The translations under genes were made by a program, and so were the position numbers. A DNA stretch of 64,000 nt from positions 10,372,583-10,436,582 of the forward strand of contig CM026428.1 of assembly GCA_014871385.1 (NCBI GenBank), written 5' to 3'. Below are positions 24,801-36,300 of the stretch, one piece after another (position 1 is the first letter of the stretch; every line of letters begins with the position of its first letter). The notes beneath the pieces are model-generated. The model made no database searches. It worked only from the letters and a program-made list of their open reading frames with translations, and was not told the DNA's origin. The stretch is from Ceratodon purpureus. Its lineage: Eukaryota > Streptophyta > Bryopsida > Pseudoditrichales > Ditrichaceae.

Positions 24801-26014
24801 GTTTCGAGGACGATTGCGGAGGGTGTGGCGGAGGGAGTGCGCTCCACCTGCTCCCTGATCAAATTCTCCGTGTGTTCGACGAAGTCACGGTTCTCGCCAG
24901 ACTTCACTGGATGATTGTGAGTTCCGAAGTGAACGCACGCTCTCGTCATGTGAGGTCCTGCAGTGACATAGTAAATCTTGGCAGGACAAAGTGCAACGCA
25001 GGTAGGCGGCGTACTGCAAGATTTACAGACCACGGTGGAACTCTGCGGCGGCTTTGACCCAACTTCAAACAGTTTCTCAGATTTCCCATCCCATTCAGTC
25101 TCGTTCAGTACCGAAGTCCTATTATCACGTGTAAGATACTCACATTTGACATTGTCACAGCGCAGATGGCCAAGGCACGACGAAGAACGGAATGTCAGCT
25201 TGAGGTCGTTCTGAATATTCGAAGTCGCTGTTCGAGTCCAAGGGTGTCCGTCGTATTTCCTATCCATTCCCCGTAACTGCTTTGCGCCGGAGTGATGGCC
25301 GTCAGCACCTAGGGGTGGGAACTCAAAAATGACATCGCCATTGTACTGAGGAGGAAGGTACTCAACTTCCTGCATTCTAATTGCATCAAAATTGATGCGA
25401 GACAGAACACTCTTTGACCTTTTACGAGCGCTAAGCTTCATGAGGCACTGGACGACACTGTTTGAAGGGGAGACTGCCGGGATAGACGGAGGGGAGACTG
25501 CAGGGGTACATGGAACGGATGACTTCAGGGAGGTTACTACTATTGCAGGAATCTCATCTGCAGTTGGCAATGTCGTGTCCTTCACCTCAGGGAGTACTGT
25601 CGTCTCAAGTACGTTTTCACTATCAGAATCACTCAACTCAAAGATGGTTTGAAGTCCTGGCTCGGTCTTCACTTTCCTCAACGGCGGATCAGAATTGATG
25701 CAAACTGTTGTGGACGATCGGGGGGTAAGCAATTCAGTAGAAGCACCTAAGACAGACTCCGTAATTCCGTAGACTCTGTACTTCCCTGGTTTAAGCAACC
25801 AAAACGTCCCAAACTCCTTCTGGGTAGATAACTGACCCACTGCATGCGAAAGTTCGCCACTGATGTCGTCAAATATCTCCTCCTCTACATGAAGTGATTC
25901 CTCTCTGTACTGGAAGCGAAGACTCAGAGTGGTAGAACTGATCATAGCACACCCATCTACACCCAAAGGAAACGTAATCGGAACAGAATGCGAATCTGCA
26001 CGAAGGTAAGCCAT
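21804..26014 (-). CDS. Mutator-like (MULE) transposase, two exons
   Basis: Exon 1 runs 26014-23900 and exon 2 23255-21804, separated by a 644-bp phase-0 intron (GTAAGC...GCGCAG), giving about 1188 residues. The N-terminal half has a Cys/His cluster ending in GTHNHPV, in the style of WRKY/GCM1 zinc fingers found in many MULE transposases. The DDE core shows IMFDHVRRVRDW, then FMADGAQANWNAV and CLFHWRQSLEQH. The catalytic Glu is probably in CNLAESIHN, created just after the splice junction. A SWIM-type finger (HPACTCPNF...CKHLYYLL) is near the C-terminus. Order zinc finger - DDE - SWIM is typical of MULEs. The intron holds about five copies of the minisatellite found in the methyltransferase-like gene. 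No stop or frame break was seen. An upstream start is possible if the ORF at 26412-26867 is a 5' exon. Confidence 0.8.
23262..23292 (-). repeat. Interstitial telomere-like repeat at an intron 3' end
   Basis: Plus strand reads TTAGGGGTTAGG and then TTAGGGTTTAGGG, a short mix of TTTAGGG-type plant telomere units. On the coding (minus) strand it becomes CCCTAAACCCTAAC... directly ahead of the GCGCAG acceptor, supplying pyrimidines and CTAAC branch-point-like motifs. Confidence 0.7.
23300..23860 (-). repeat. Minisatellite array (~107-bp units) in the MULE intron
   Basis: About five tandem copies. On the minus (gene-sense) strand the core is GCAGCCCTTGGCAA...GCCTCGGTGCCGAGGACTC, the same core as the arrays at 28.6-39.0 kb and in the same orientation relative to transcription. 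Units nearest 23,700-23,860 are more diverged. Confidence 0.9.
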
Positions 26015-26411
26015 ACTGTGAACACGAAGAGCGAGATGTGAAAAAAGCAAACACGGCGGAGGAGATGATCACAGAATATTACGTACCCTTCTCGCTGCGA
26101 CATTCTTCTAAACTCACACAAGAGTACATGATTCAGGAGACGGTTAACATTAAGACGTATAGTTAGGATAATTTCTGGAGCGAATAACCTTATATGAACT
26201 AATTAATCATGGATTAGTACAGGTCCAGAGAACATGCCCGCCCTAATATTCATTGTCATATAGGCTGGGATATTACAGGCATGAGTGGAAGATGACGGCC
26301 ACTTTTAGTACTAATAGATTTTTTATTACAATGAAACGCTTTCATTACAGCAGAACCATTCCGATCACATTCAGGTACACGTACTCCAAGGTCTTTAATC
26401 CCACTACTCTG

Positions 26412-26867
26412 TTAAACTCGACGAATGTGTTTTCTGGACGGCTCCCTCGCATCGTAGTCTTTGATACTGTCTTCAAGAAGCCCATGAGTGCTAATTGCAG
26501 TCCAGCAGCCTCTACTTTGGAGCTTACGTCCTTTCGGACGAGGGGTGCTTCTTAAAAGACATCTGGAGTAGGTCCCCGGTTTGATGTTTCCAACTTTGGC
26601 GTACGCATGGGCTGCACTAATAACGTCGCACACAGCCCGTTCTCCTTCTACCGTGGTTGCTGTGGCCGATTGGACACAGCCCTCGGCGTCCACAATCATG
26701 ACATGAACGGAAGCAACTTGGGTGGGTGGCTCCTTGGAGTCTGGCAAGCTGCAATCTGGAACTGGATCAAAGGGACCCTGAAAATCGTCTAAGGACACCT
26801 CATACTCTCCCACTACCTGTGAATCTAGAAATATACGAGAAGGGGACATGAGCGGTTCTGCCTCCAT
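26412..26867 (-). CDS. Small unknown ORF between the MULE and the methyltransferase-like gene
   Basis: 151 codons from an ATG at 26867, with a TATA-type box 74 bp upstream. No domain recognised. The segment ending VGNIKPGTYSR loosely parallels the MULE N-terminus (FWLLKPGKYRV) and the stretches before them are similarly spaced, so it could be a 5' exon or a duplicated N-terminal module. I found no donor in phase with the acceptor just before 26014, so it is kept separate. Confidence 0.4.
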   Translation of the reverse strand: MEAEPLMSPSRIFLDSQVVGEYEVSLDDFQGPFDPVPDCSLPDSKEPPTQVASVHVMIVDAEGCVQSATATTVEGERAVCDVISAAHAYAKVGNIKPGTYSRCLLRSTPRPKGRKLQSRGCWTAISTHGLLEDSIKDYDAREPSRKHIRRV

Positions 26868-26940
26868 CTCCAGTGAAGCCTCTACTAAGATAATCTCAGT
26901 GTGGAAATGCGTCTGGAAATGGAGGAGCCAGTGACATTTC

Positions 26941-26947
26941 TTATATA
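26941..26947 (-). promoter_or_regulatory. TATA box, minus-strand direction
   Basis: TATATAA on the minus strand, 74 bp upstream of the ATG at 26867. Together with the plus-strand box at 27253 it suggests divergent promoters about 310 bp apart. Confidence 0.5.
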
Positions 26948-27252
26948 GGAGTACAATGAACGCAGCCTCGGCTCATGTTAAAACACGTGTCTAGGAGGGC
27001 TATATTAATGCAAAGAATGAATCAGGGACGGCGCAGTCTTCGCATGGTTGTTTACATGCAGTTAATACGTGACAGTATGAAAGGTGAACTAACTTGTGCT
27101 GCAGAACAAATGCTACGTCCTGGTGAGTAGATATTGGAATATTATCAGGTAACTAAATTCATGTATTCCACGTACAGCCAACGGCGGCTCATTCATTAAG
27201 ACAACTATTAGCGTCCAAATATCTTATGGAGGGCCCAAATGTCAGTGAGAAC

Positions 27253-27259
27253 TATAAAT
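27253..27259 (+). promoter_or_regulatory. TATA box of the methyltransferase-like gene
   Basis: TATAAAT in the context gagaacTATAAATcgagg, 132 bp upstream of the ATG at 27391; transcription would start near 27,285. Confidence 0.55.
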
Positions 27260-27390
27260 CGAGGTCTAGCTCATAATGACACGCTTTAAGACATTTTAAA
27301 GAATCAACATATTATGGGGTTCATAGATCCCTCGTCAGCTATTTTTTCAAGCCATTACGTAATGCTTCGGATGGCCCATTAGAATCAGAG

Positions 27391-30300
27391 ATGATCACAC
27401 GATCTGCTTCGAAGGCGCAGGCAGAGTTATCCAGGTCTGTACAGAAACGGAGGCGTCTTCGGAGGAAGAGGAGGTTAGCGGCTCCGGAGGTCACTGAATC
27501 CCCGTACAATTTGCGTTCAGCGATGGGGAAGAAGGGAGGGAATTCTAGTCAGGCCGTCGGAGGACAAACTAGACGGCCTGCCGCTTCGATTGGACGAGAC
27601 GATGTTTCACCGCGAACTCTGAACTATGTGGAAGAGGACGGAACGCCCATCCAGAATCCTCGCAGTAAGGTATGCTCCAATTCAATGGGAACCATGCATA
27701 CGCTTGTCAACTTCGTTCTCTGGTAGACAATAAAAATCACTGTCCTCATGAGTATGGGTTACTTCAGAGTTGTCAAGTACATAGTCATCGAGTAGGCTGT
27801 AGTTTAGGAATTGAGGGTTTAGTGCGGGACGTTTCCTGCGGACGAAAAGGCCTATTACTCATGTGATTAAAATGTTGACAGATTGAACGATGTTTGAGCC
27901 GTATGAATTCATTTTTTGCGTTCTAGCCATATTATTTACGTACTGAGAAATTGCAAAGAGCGAATCCTTAATAATAGTTCGTTGGCGGTAATATCGGGGT
28001 CGGTACCGACTGAGGCAAGTTCTCCTTGCAATAGCGTAGGGGGCCGATTCAGACCGCAGCATATACGACGGACGGGTCTAGGTTAAGAGAGAGGGGGCGC
28101 ATGCAGCCTCGCAACGACATCCTACGTAGTATTCTGCGTTCCTTGTGATTTTGGTGTCCCTTCTGTTCGTCTTCCATTCCCCTGCACTGCAGACCTCATT
28201 GAGCATTTAGTTATTACTACAGCTCCTGGAGCAGATCGAAGTCGAGGACGACATGGAGGAAGAATCAGTCGACCGGAGTATGCGAGCACCAGTAAAGCTG
28301 AAGCCCAGCAACCATATTCAGGTGACGACTTCATATGTTATTATGTTCTGCATTATATACGTCTTCCTTTAGCTTGTTGATGCCATCCATTTCGAGTAAT
28401 TGGAGCTTCTGGTTAGTACAGCATTAGGTCTCGCGAGGATACCTAATATCCAGGGTTTTCTGAGAGAATACAAATTTCGATGTCGCAGCCTCAAACCGGT
28501 GCGGGAAGCAGTACCAGCGACAGCGGTGGTCCTTTCATCGCGACCAGAGGAGGCAACGTCATGATCGCAACACCCTCAAACAATCAGGTATGAGCTGATG
28601 CTTGGGCTCCAACTCCGATCGGGTCATGTCGTAATATCACTCCATTTCAAGCAGCGTCGTAGCCCACGGCATAATGCCTCGGTTTAGGGTACACCCGCTG
28701 CGGCTCCCAGTCTGGTGGTTTTATGTTGATTTGTAAGTTGTATTGTGTGCCCTTCTCGCATCCCCGCAGCCCTCGGCATAATGCCTCGGCGCCCAGGACT
28801 TGTGCCGGAGGCGCCAAGTGTAGGCTTCTTCTGTTGATTTGTAAGTTGCATTGTGTGCCCCCCTAGCAGCCTCGCAGCCCTTGGCATGAAGCCTCGGTGC
28901 CGAGGACTTATGCTGGGGGCTCCAATTTTGGTCTTGTTATGTTGATTTGTAAGTTGCATTGTGTGCCCCTTCAGCAGCCTCGCGGCCCTTGGCATGAAGC
29001 CTCTGTGCCGAGGACTTATGCTGGGGGCTCCAACTCTGGTCTTGTTATGTTGATTTGTAAGTTGCGTTGTGTGCCCCCCTAGCAACCTCGCAGCCCTTGG
29101 CATGAAGCCTCGGTGCCGAGGACTTATGCTGGGGGCTCCAATTTTGGTCCTTCTTTGTACATTTTAAAGTTGCATTGTGTGCCCCCCTAGCAGCCTCGCA
29201 GCCCTTGGCTTCATGCCTCGGTGCCGAGGACTTATGCTGGGGGCTCCAATTTTGGTCTTGTTATGTTGATTTGTAAGTTGCATTGTGTGCCCCCCTAGCA
29301 GCCTCGCAGCCCTTGGCATGAAGCCTCGGTGCCGAGGACTTATGCTCGGGGCTCCTGCTCTGGTCTTGTTATGTTGATTTGTAAGTTGCATTGTGTGCCC
29401 CCCTAGCAGCCTCGCAGCCCTTGGCATGAAGCCTCGGTGCCGAGGACTTATGCTGGGGGCTCCAACTCTGGTCTTGTTATTTTGATTTGTAAGTTGCATT
29501 GTGTGCCCCCCTAGCAGCCTCGCAGCCCTTGGCATGAAGCCTCGGTGCCGAGGACTTATGCTGGGGGCTCCAATTTTGGTCTTGTTATGTTGATTTGTAA
29601 GTTGCATTGTGTGCCCCCCTAGCAGCCTCGCAGCCCTTGGCATGAAGCCTCGGTGCCGAGGACTTATGCTGGGGGCTCCAACTCTGGTCTTGTTATGTTG
29701 ATTTGTAGGTTGCGTTGTGTGCCCCCCTAGCAGCCTCGCAGCCCTTGGCATGAAGCCTCGGTGCCGAGGACTTATGCTCGGGGCTCCTGCTCTGGTCTTG
29801 TTATGTTGATTTGTAAGTTGCATTGTGTGCCCCCCTAGCAGCCTCGCAGCCCTTGGCATGAAGCCTCGGTGCCGAGGACTTATGCTGGGGGCTCCAATTT
29901 TGGTCTTTTTATGTTGATTTGTAAGTTGCATTGTGTGCCCCCCTAGCAGCCTCGCAGCCCTTGGCATGAAGCCTCGGTGCCGAGGACTTATGCTGGGGGC
30001 TCCAATTTTGGTCCTTCTTTGTACATTTGTAAGTTGCATTCTGTGCCCCTCTAGCAGCCTCGCAGCCCTTGGCTTCATGCCTCGGTGCCGAGGACTTATG
30101 CTGGGGGCTCCTGCTCTGGTCTTGTTATGTTGATTTGTAAGTTGCATTGTGTGCCCCTTCAGCAGCCTCGCAGCCCTTGGCATCAAGCCTCGGTGCCGAG
30201 GACTTATGCTGGGGGCTCCAACTCTGGTCTTGTTATGTTGATTTGTAAGTTGCGTTGTGTGCCCCCCTAGCAGCCTCCCAGCCCTTGGCATGAAGCCTCG

Positions 30301-33300
30301 GTGCCGAGGACTTATGCTGGGGGCTCCTGCTCTGGTCTTGTTATGTTGATTTGTAAGTTGCATTGTGTGTCCCCCTAGCAGCCTCGCAGCCCTTGGCATG
30401 AAGCCTCGGTGCCGAGGACTTATGCTGGGGGCTCCTGCTCTGGTCTTGTTATGTTGATTTGTAAGTTGCATTGTGTGTCCCCCTAGCAGCCTCGCAGCCC
30501 TTGGCATGAAGCCTCGGTGCCGAGGACTTATGCTGGGGGCTCCAATTTTGGTCTTGTTATGTTTATTTGTAAGTTGCATTGTGTGCCCCTTGAGCAGCCT
30601 CGCAGGCCTTGGCATGAAGCCTCGGTGCCGAGGACTTATGCTGGGGGCTCCAACTCTGGTCTTGTTATGTTGATTTGTAATTTGCGTTGTGTGCCCCTTG
30701 AGCAGCCTCGCAGCCCTTCGCATGAAGCCTCGGTGCCGAGGACTTACGCTGTGGGCTCCTCCTCTGGTCTTTTAGTGTTGATCAGTCCTCCTTAGGGAAC
30801 TAAGACTGACCAATATATGTTGTTTCTCATTTGGAACAGGTGCCACGAAAAGGTGGTCCAGTAACCATGAGCGGAGGAGAGGATGACGTCGACGCAACAC
30901 CAAGCAACAATCAGGTACGACCATCGTCTTGTTATGTTGATTTGTAAGTTGCATTGTAAGCCCCCCTAGCAGCCTCGCAGCCCTTGGCATGAAGCCTCGG
31001 TGCCGAGGACTTATGCTGGGGGCTCCAATTTTGGTCTTGTTATGTTGATTTGTAAGTTGCATTGTGTGCCCCCCTAGCAACCTCGCAGCCCTTGGCATGA
31101 AGCCTCGGTGCCGAGGACTTATGCTGGGGGCTCCAATTTTGGTCCTTCTTTGTACATTTTAAAGTTGCATTGTGTGCCCCCCTAGCAGCCTCGCAGCCCT
31201 TGGCTTCATGCCTCGGTGCCGAGGACTTATGCTGGGGGCTCCAATTTTGGTCTTGTTATGTTGATTTGTAAGTTGCATTGTGTGCCCCCCTAGCAGCCTC
31301 GCAGCCCTTGGCATGAAGCCTCGGTGCCGAGGACTTATGCTGGGGGCTCCAAATTTGGTTCTTCTTTGTACATTTTAAAGTTGCATTGTGTGCCCCCCTA
31401 GCAGCCTCGCAGCCCTTGGCATGAAGCCTCGGTGCCGAGGACTTATGCTGGGGGCTCCAATTTTGGTCTTGTTATGTTGATTTGTAAGTTGCATTGTGTG
31501 CCCCCCTAGCAGCCTCGCAGCCCTTGGCATGAAGCCTCGGTGCCGAGGACTTATGCTGGGGGCTCCAATTTTGGTCTTCTTATGTTGATTTATAAGTTGC
31601 ATTGTGTGCCCCTTCAGCAGCCTCGCAGCCCTTGGCTTCATGCCTCGGTGCCGAGGACTTATGCTGGGGGCTCCAACTCTGGTCTTGTTATTTTGATTTG
31701 TAAGTTGCATTGTGTGCCCCCCTAGCAGCCTCGCAGCCCTTGGCATGAAGCCTCGGTGCCGAGGACTTATGCTGGGGGCTCCAATTTCGGTCCTTCTTTG
31801 TACATTTTAAAGTTGCATTCTGTGCCCCTCTAGCAGCCTCGCAGCCCTTGGCTTCATGCCTCGGTGCCGAGGACTTATGCTGGGGGCTCCTGCTCTGGTC
31901 TTGTTATGTTGATTTGTAAGTTGCATTGTGTGCCCCCCTAGCAGCCTCGCAGCCCTTGGCATGAAGCCTCGGTGCCGAGGACTTATGCTGGGGGCTCCAA
32001 CTCTGGTCTTGTTATTTTGATTTGTAAGTTGCATTGTGTGCCCCCCTAGCAGCCTCGCAGGCCTTGGCATGAAGCCTCGGTGCCGAGGACTTATGCTGGG
32101 GGCTCCAACTCTGGTCCTGTTATTTTGATTTGTAAGTTGCATTGTGTGCCCCCCTAGCAGCCTCGCAGCCCTTGGCATGAAGCCTCGGTGCCGAGGACTT
32201 ATGCTGGGGGCTCCAATTTTGGTCCTTCTTTGTACATTTTAAAGTTGCATTCTGTGCCCCTCTAGCAGCCTCGCAGCCCTTGGCTTCATGCCTCGGTGCC
32301 GAGGACTTATGCTGGGGGCTCCTGCTCTGGTCTTGTTATGTTGATTTGTAAGTTGCATTGTGTGCCCCTTGAGCAGCCTCGCAGCCCTTGGCATGAAGCC
32401 TCGGTGCCGAGGACTTATGCTGGGGGCTCCAATTTTGGTCTTGTTATGTTGATTTGTAAGTTGCATTGTGTGCCCCCCTAGCAGCCTCGCAGCTCTTGGC
32501 TTCATGCCTCGGTGCCGAGGACTTATGCTGGGGGCTCCTGCTCTGGTCTTGTTATGTTGATTTGTAAGTTGCATTGTATGCTTCTTGAGCAGCCTCGCAG
32601 CCCTTGGCGTAATGCCTCGGTGCCGAGGACTCCCGCTGGGGCCTCCAGTTTTGGTCCTCTTATGTTCGTTTTAAAGGTGCATTGTGTCTGTGGTCTCCAT
32701 CGTTTTAAAGTTTTATTGTGTACATGGTCTCCATTTTCCAGGCTGATGGCGGGATGGATGCTCCCCAGTTTGAAGAGGACACGCCAGGAAACACCGAAAA
32801 GGACGAGGACTCGGTTGATGATGACGACGCTTTCACTGGAGATCTAGACGAGATTCGATCTCGCCAGAAGCTTAACTCTGTCACTACTATTTCGAGTCTG
32901 AGAGTGAAGCCTTTTGCTTATTCACGTATAGACATTCCTCTCTGCAGAATGCAGCCAATGCCTATTGTGCGCCCGATGATGCAGTGCGACCTGTCGAAAC
33001 TGGAAGAGGAGTTCTCGCACGGGTACCGGGAGGGGGCATCTGTGTTTTACGTGTCAATTACAGATGAAGGAGGTAGGACTAGGGAAGTTTCGGCTGCTGA
33101 TAAGGCCAGATGGGGCCCTATCTGGAACAAGAAGAACGATCAGTTTAATGATTTCTTGCTATCGATCCCGGAGCTTGCAGGATATGCAGATCTAATGTTC
33201 TTTGTTTGTGACGGTAATCATCGTTGTCAAGCATGGTTAAACCATATTGAGCGCCTACACAAGGCCGATGAATCGTGGCATTACCTTGTGGACTCTATCC

Positions 33301-36300
33301 TTCTGGACACAAAGGGTAGAATCGGGTTAGTCATGCAGGTCATGCACAACATCAGCAAGTAAGTTTCCTAAAGTCTTAATCGTGGTTATCTTTCCATTAT
33401 TACGATTCCTTCTGTATTTCATGTTAGTACATTAAATCTGGTTCTGTTGTACCTGTACCAGGCATACCGAGGACAGTCATGTGAAGACGAACGATGTTCA
33501 CACCCTTTTCAGAGTTCAAAAGTACGGCCTCATGCCCTTCGAGCAATTTAAGGAGCTGTTGTCCCCCTCGGATGTAAAGAGATGCAGGAAAACAAAGCAC
33601 GGAACGTGGTACACATTACCTGTGAATGTATTCACTAGTTTCATTTACCAGGTACACCATGAGATTCAACATCTCTAATTGTTTTATAAATTTCCCTCCG
33701 TATGTGCCGACGAGCAATGCTGGGGGCTCCAACTGTGGTCACAGCATGTCGTTTTTACTCTCAGTGTTAGAGCCCTGTGAAGCAGCCTCGCAGCCCTTGG
33801 CTTAACGCCTCGGTGCCGACGAGCAATGCTGGGGGCTCCAACTGTGGTCACAGCATGTCGTTTTTACTCTCAGTGTTAGAGCCCTGTGAAGCAGCCTCGC
33901 AGCCCTTGGCTTATTGCCTCGGTGCCGTCGAGCAATGCTGGGGGCACCAACTGTGGTCACAGCATATCGTGTTTACTCTCTGTGTTAGAGCCCTGTGAAG
34001 CAGCCTCGCATCCCATGGCCTATTGCCTCGGTGCGGAGGACTTATGCTGGGGGCACCAACTCTGCTCAGTGCATGTCTTCTGTCTTCTCAGTACTCGAGC
34101 CCTTTGAAGCAACCTCGCAGCCCTTGGCTTAATGCCTCGGTGCCGAGGTCAAATGCTCGGGGCTCCAATGCTGGTCACTGCATGTATGTCGTTTCCTCAG
34201 TTCTAGAGCCCTTGGCTTCATGCTTGGCAGCCCTTGCCATAATGCGTTGTTGCCGAGGACTAATGCTTGGGGCACTACCTCTGATTACTGCATTCCGTTT
34301 TTTTGGTGAGTATTGCCAAATCCCCACTTCTCGCTATGATTCGTTCTATCATAATTTGACATGTTTCTCGCTTGGTGCAGCATGAGATCAGCAGAGCAGC
34401 AGACGAGGGGCTACGTGCTTACCTCGAGAATGCTGAGGGTGACGTCGCCGAGAAAGATAAAGCAGCTGCAATGAAGTTGGCGGCTGCAAAGAAGACCGAG
34501 AACTTGATAAAGAAAATGAACAAGTTAACAGCGGTCGCTAACCCGGACCTAACACCAGGTTTCTTGAAAGAGGTATTGTTTCCATTTCTCCGGACTACCA
34601 TACATCATGCTCCACCGATCTATCGAATAAGAACACCACTGATTATGCCATACTGATCTTGGTTCGGGGTCTGCCAATTCAGATTGAGCGGCACTACTCG
34701 TTGAACGGCTCCACGGGCGCCGAGTTGAATCTTGAAAAGCTGCAACTGATAGCAACGGTGAAGGCTTCTTCAACCGCCAAGATCAGATGGCTCGAGTTAT
34801 TCAACTCCTCTATAGCCACAAGAGAGGCCCGGTGCCTACCACCTAAACCATGCAACGAGCAGAGGCTCACCCATTGGCTGGGAAGGGCATGCTTCTGGGC
34901 AGCAGTGAGTCATATCTCTCCACTACACTGTAATGCTATGCTGTATTTCTGTTTCGATCCTATTGTTAACTTCTGCTTACTTAATTAAATTACGTATGCC
35001 TGGTCGATCTTTCAGTTGAGTGAGGAAGCATCCACTTCTCTGGACGACATTCTCCGCTCGGACCGACCTCCAATCAACATGAACGTCTCAACAGAGCCCA
35101 TGGGTTTGGAGACCTACGTAGAGGATTGCAGAATGAAGCTATTTGACCATGCCTTCTTGTCGTACTTCAAAGGTACTGACGCCTTCACCAAGTCAACCGA
35201 CTTCAAGGATTTCAAGGGGTCCGACTTAGTGGTTCGAAGAGTCCTTTACAGGTAATTCTCTTATCTTCACTTAGTTTACTATGAGCATCCTCTTGAAGCA
35301 ACCTCGCAGCCCTTGGCATAATGCCTCGGTGCCGAGGACAGTTGCTGAGGGCTCCAGCTCTGGTCAGTGCATGTAGTTCTTCATGTTTATTCTAGAGCCC
35401 TGTGAAGCAACCTCGCAGCCCCTGGCATAATGCCTCGGTGCCGAGGGCTCCTGCTGAGGGCTCCAACTGTGATGAGTGCATCATGTTCTTCTTGCTGCTC
35501 TGGGGCCCACTGAAGCAACCTCGCAGCCCTTGGCATAATGCCTCGGTGCCGAGGACAGTTGCTGAGGGCTCCAGCTCTGGTCAGTGCATGTAGTTCTTCA
35601 TGTTTATTCTAGAGCCCTGTGAAGCAACCTCGCAGCCCCTGGCAAAATGCCTCGGTGCCGAGGGCTCCTGCTGAGGGCTCCAACTGTGATGAGTGCATCA
35701 TGTTCTTCTTGCTGCTCTGGGGCCCACTGAAGCAACCTCGCAGCCCTTGGCATAATGCCTCGGTGCCGAGGACAGTTGCTGAGGGCTCCAGCTCTGGTCA
35801 GTGCATGTAGTTCTTCATGTTTATTCTAGAGCCCTGTGAAGCAACCTCGCAGCCCCTGGCAAAATGCCTCGGTGCCGAGGGCTCCTGCTGAGGGCTCCAA
35901 CTGTGATGAGTGCATCATGTTCTTCTTGCTGCTCTGGGGCCCACTGAAGCAACCTCGCAGCCCTTGGCATAATGCCTCGGTGCCGAGGACAGTTGCTGAG
36001 GGCTCCAGCTCTGGTCAGTGCATGTAGTTCTTCATGTTTATCCTAGAGCCCTGTGAAGCAACCTCGCAGCCCCTGGCATAATGCCTCGGTGCCGAGGGCT
36101 CCTGCTGAGGGCTCCAACTGTGATGAGTGCATCATGTTCTTCTTGCTGCTCTGGGGCCCACTGAAGCAACCTCGCAGCCCCTGGCATAATGCCTCGGTGC
36201 CGAGGGCTCCTGCTGAGGGCTCCAACTGTGATGAGTGCATCATGTTCTTCTTGCTGCTCTGGGGCCCATTGAAGCAACCTCGCAGCCCTTGGCATAATGC

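Noticed and set aside
26014-26867. Joining the ORF at 26412-26867 to the MULE gene as a 5' exon
   Set aside because: The only strong donor (GTAAGC) is out of phase with the acceptor before 26014.
29164-30723. 519-codon minus-strand ORF of 36-residue repeats (MPRAARLLGGHTMQLTNQ...)
   Set aside because: It is antisense to an intronic 108-bp tandem array. A period divisible by three with one stop-free frame makes the ORF open by construction. It has no independent start or promoter.
28655-32700. Regular direct repeats suggestive of a CRISPR array
   Set aside because: The whole 108-bp unit is repeated with no unique spacers, and the context is a eukaryotic intron.
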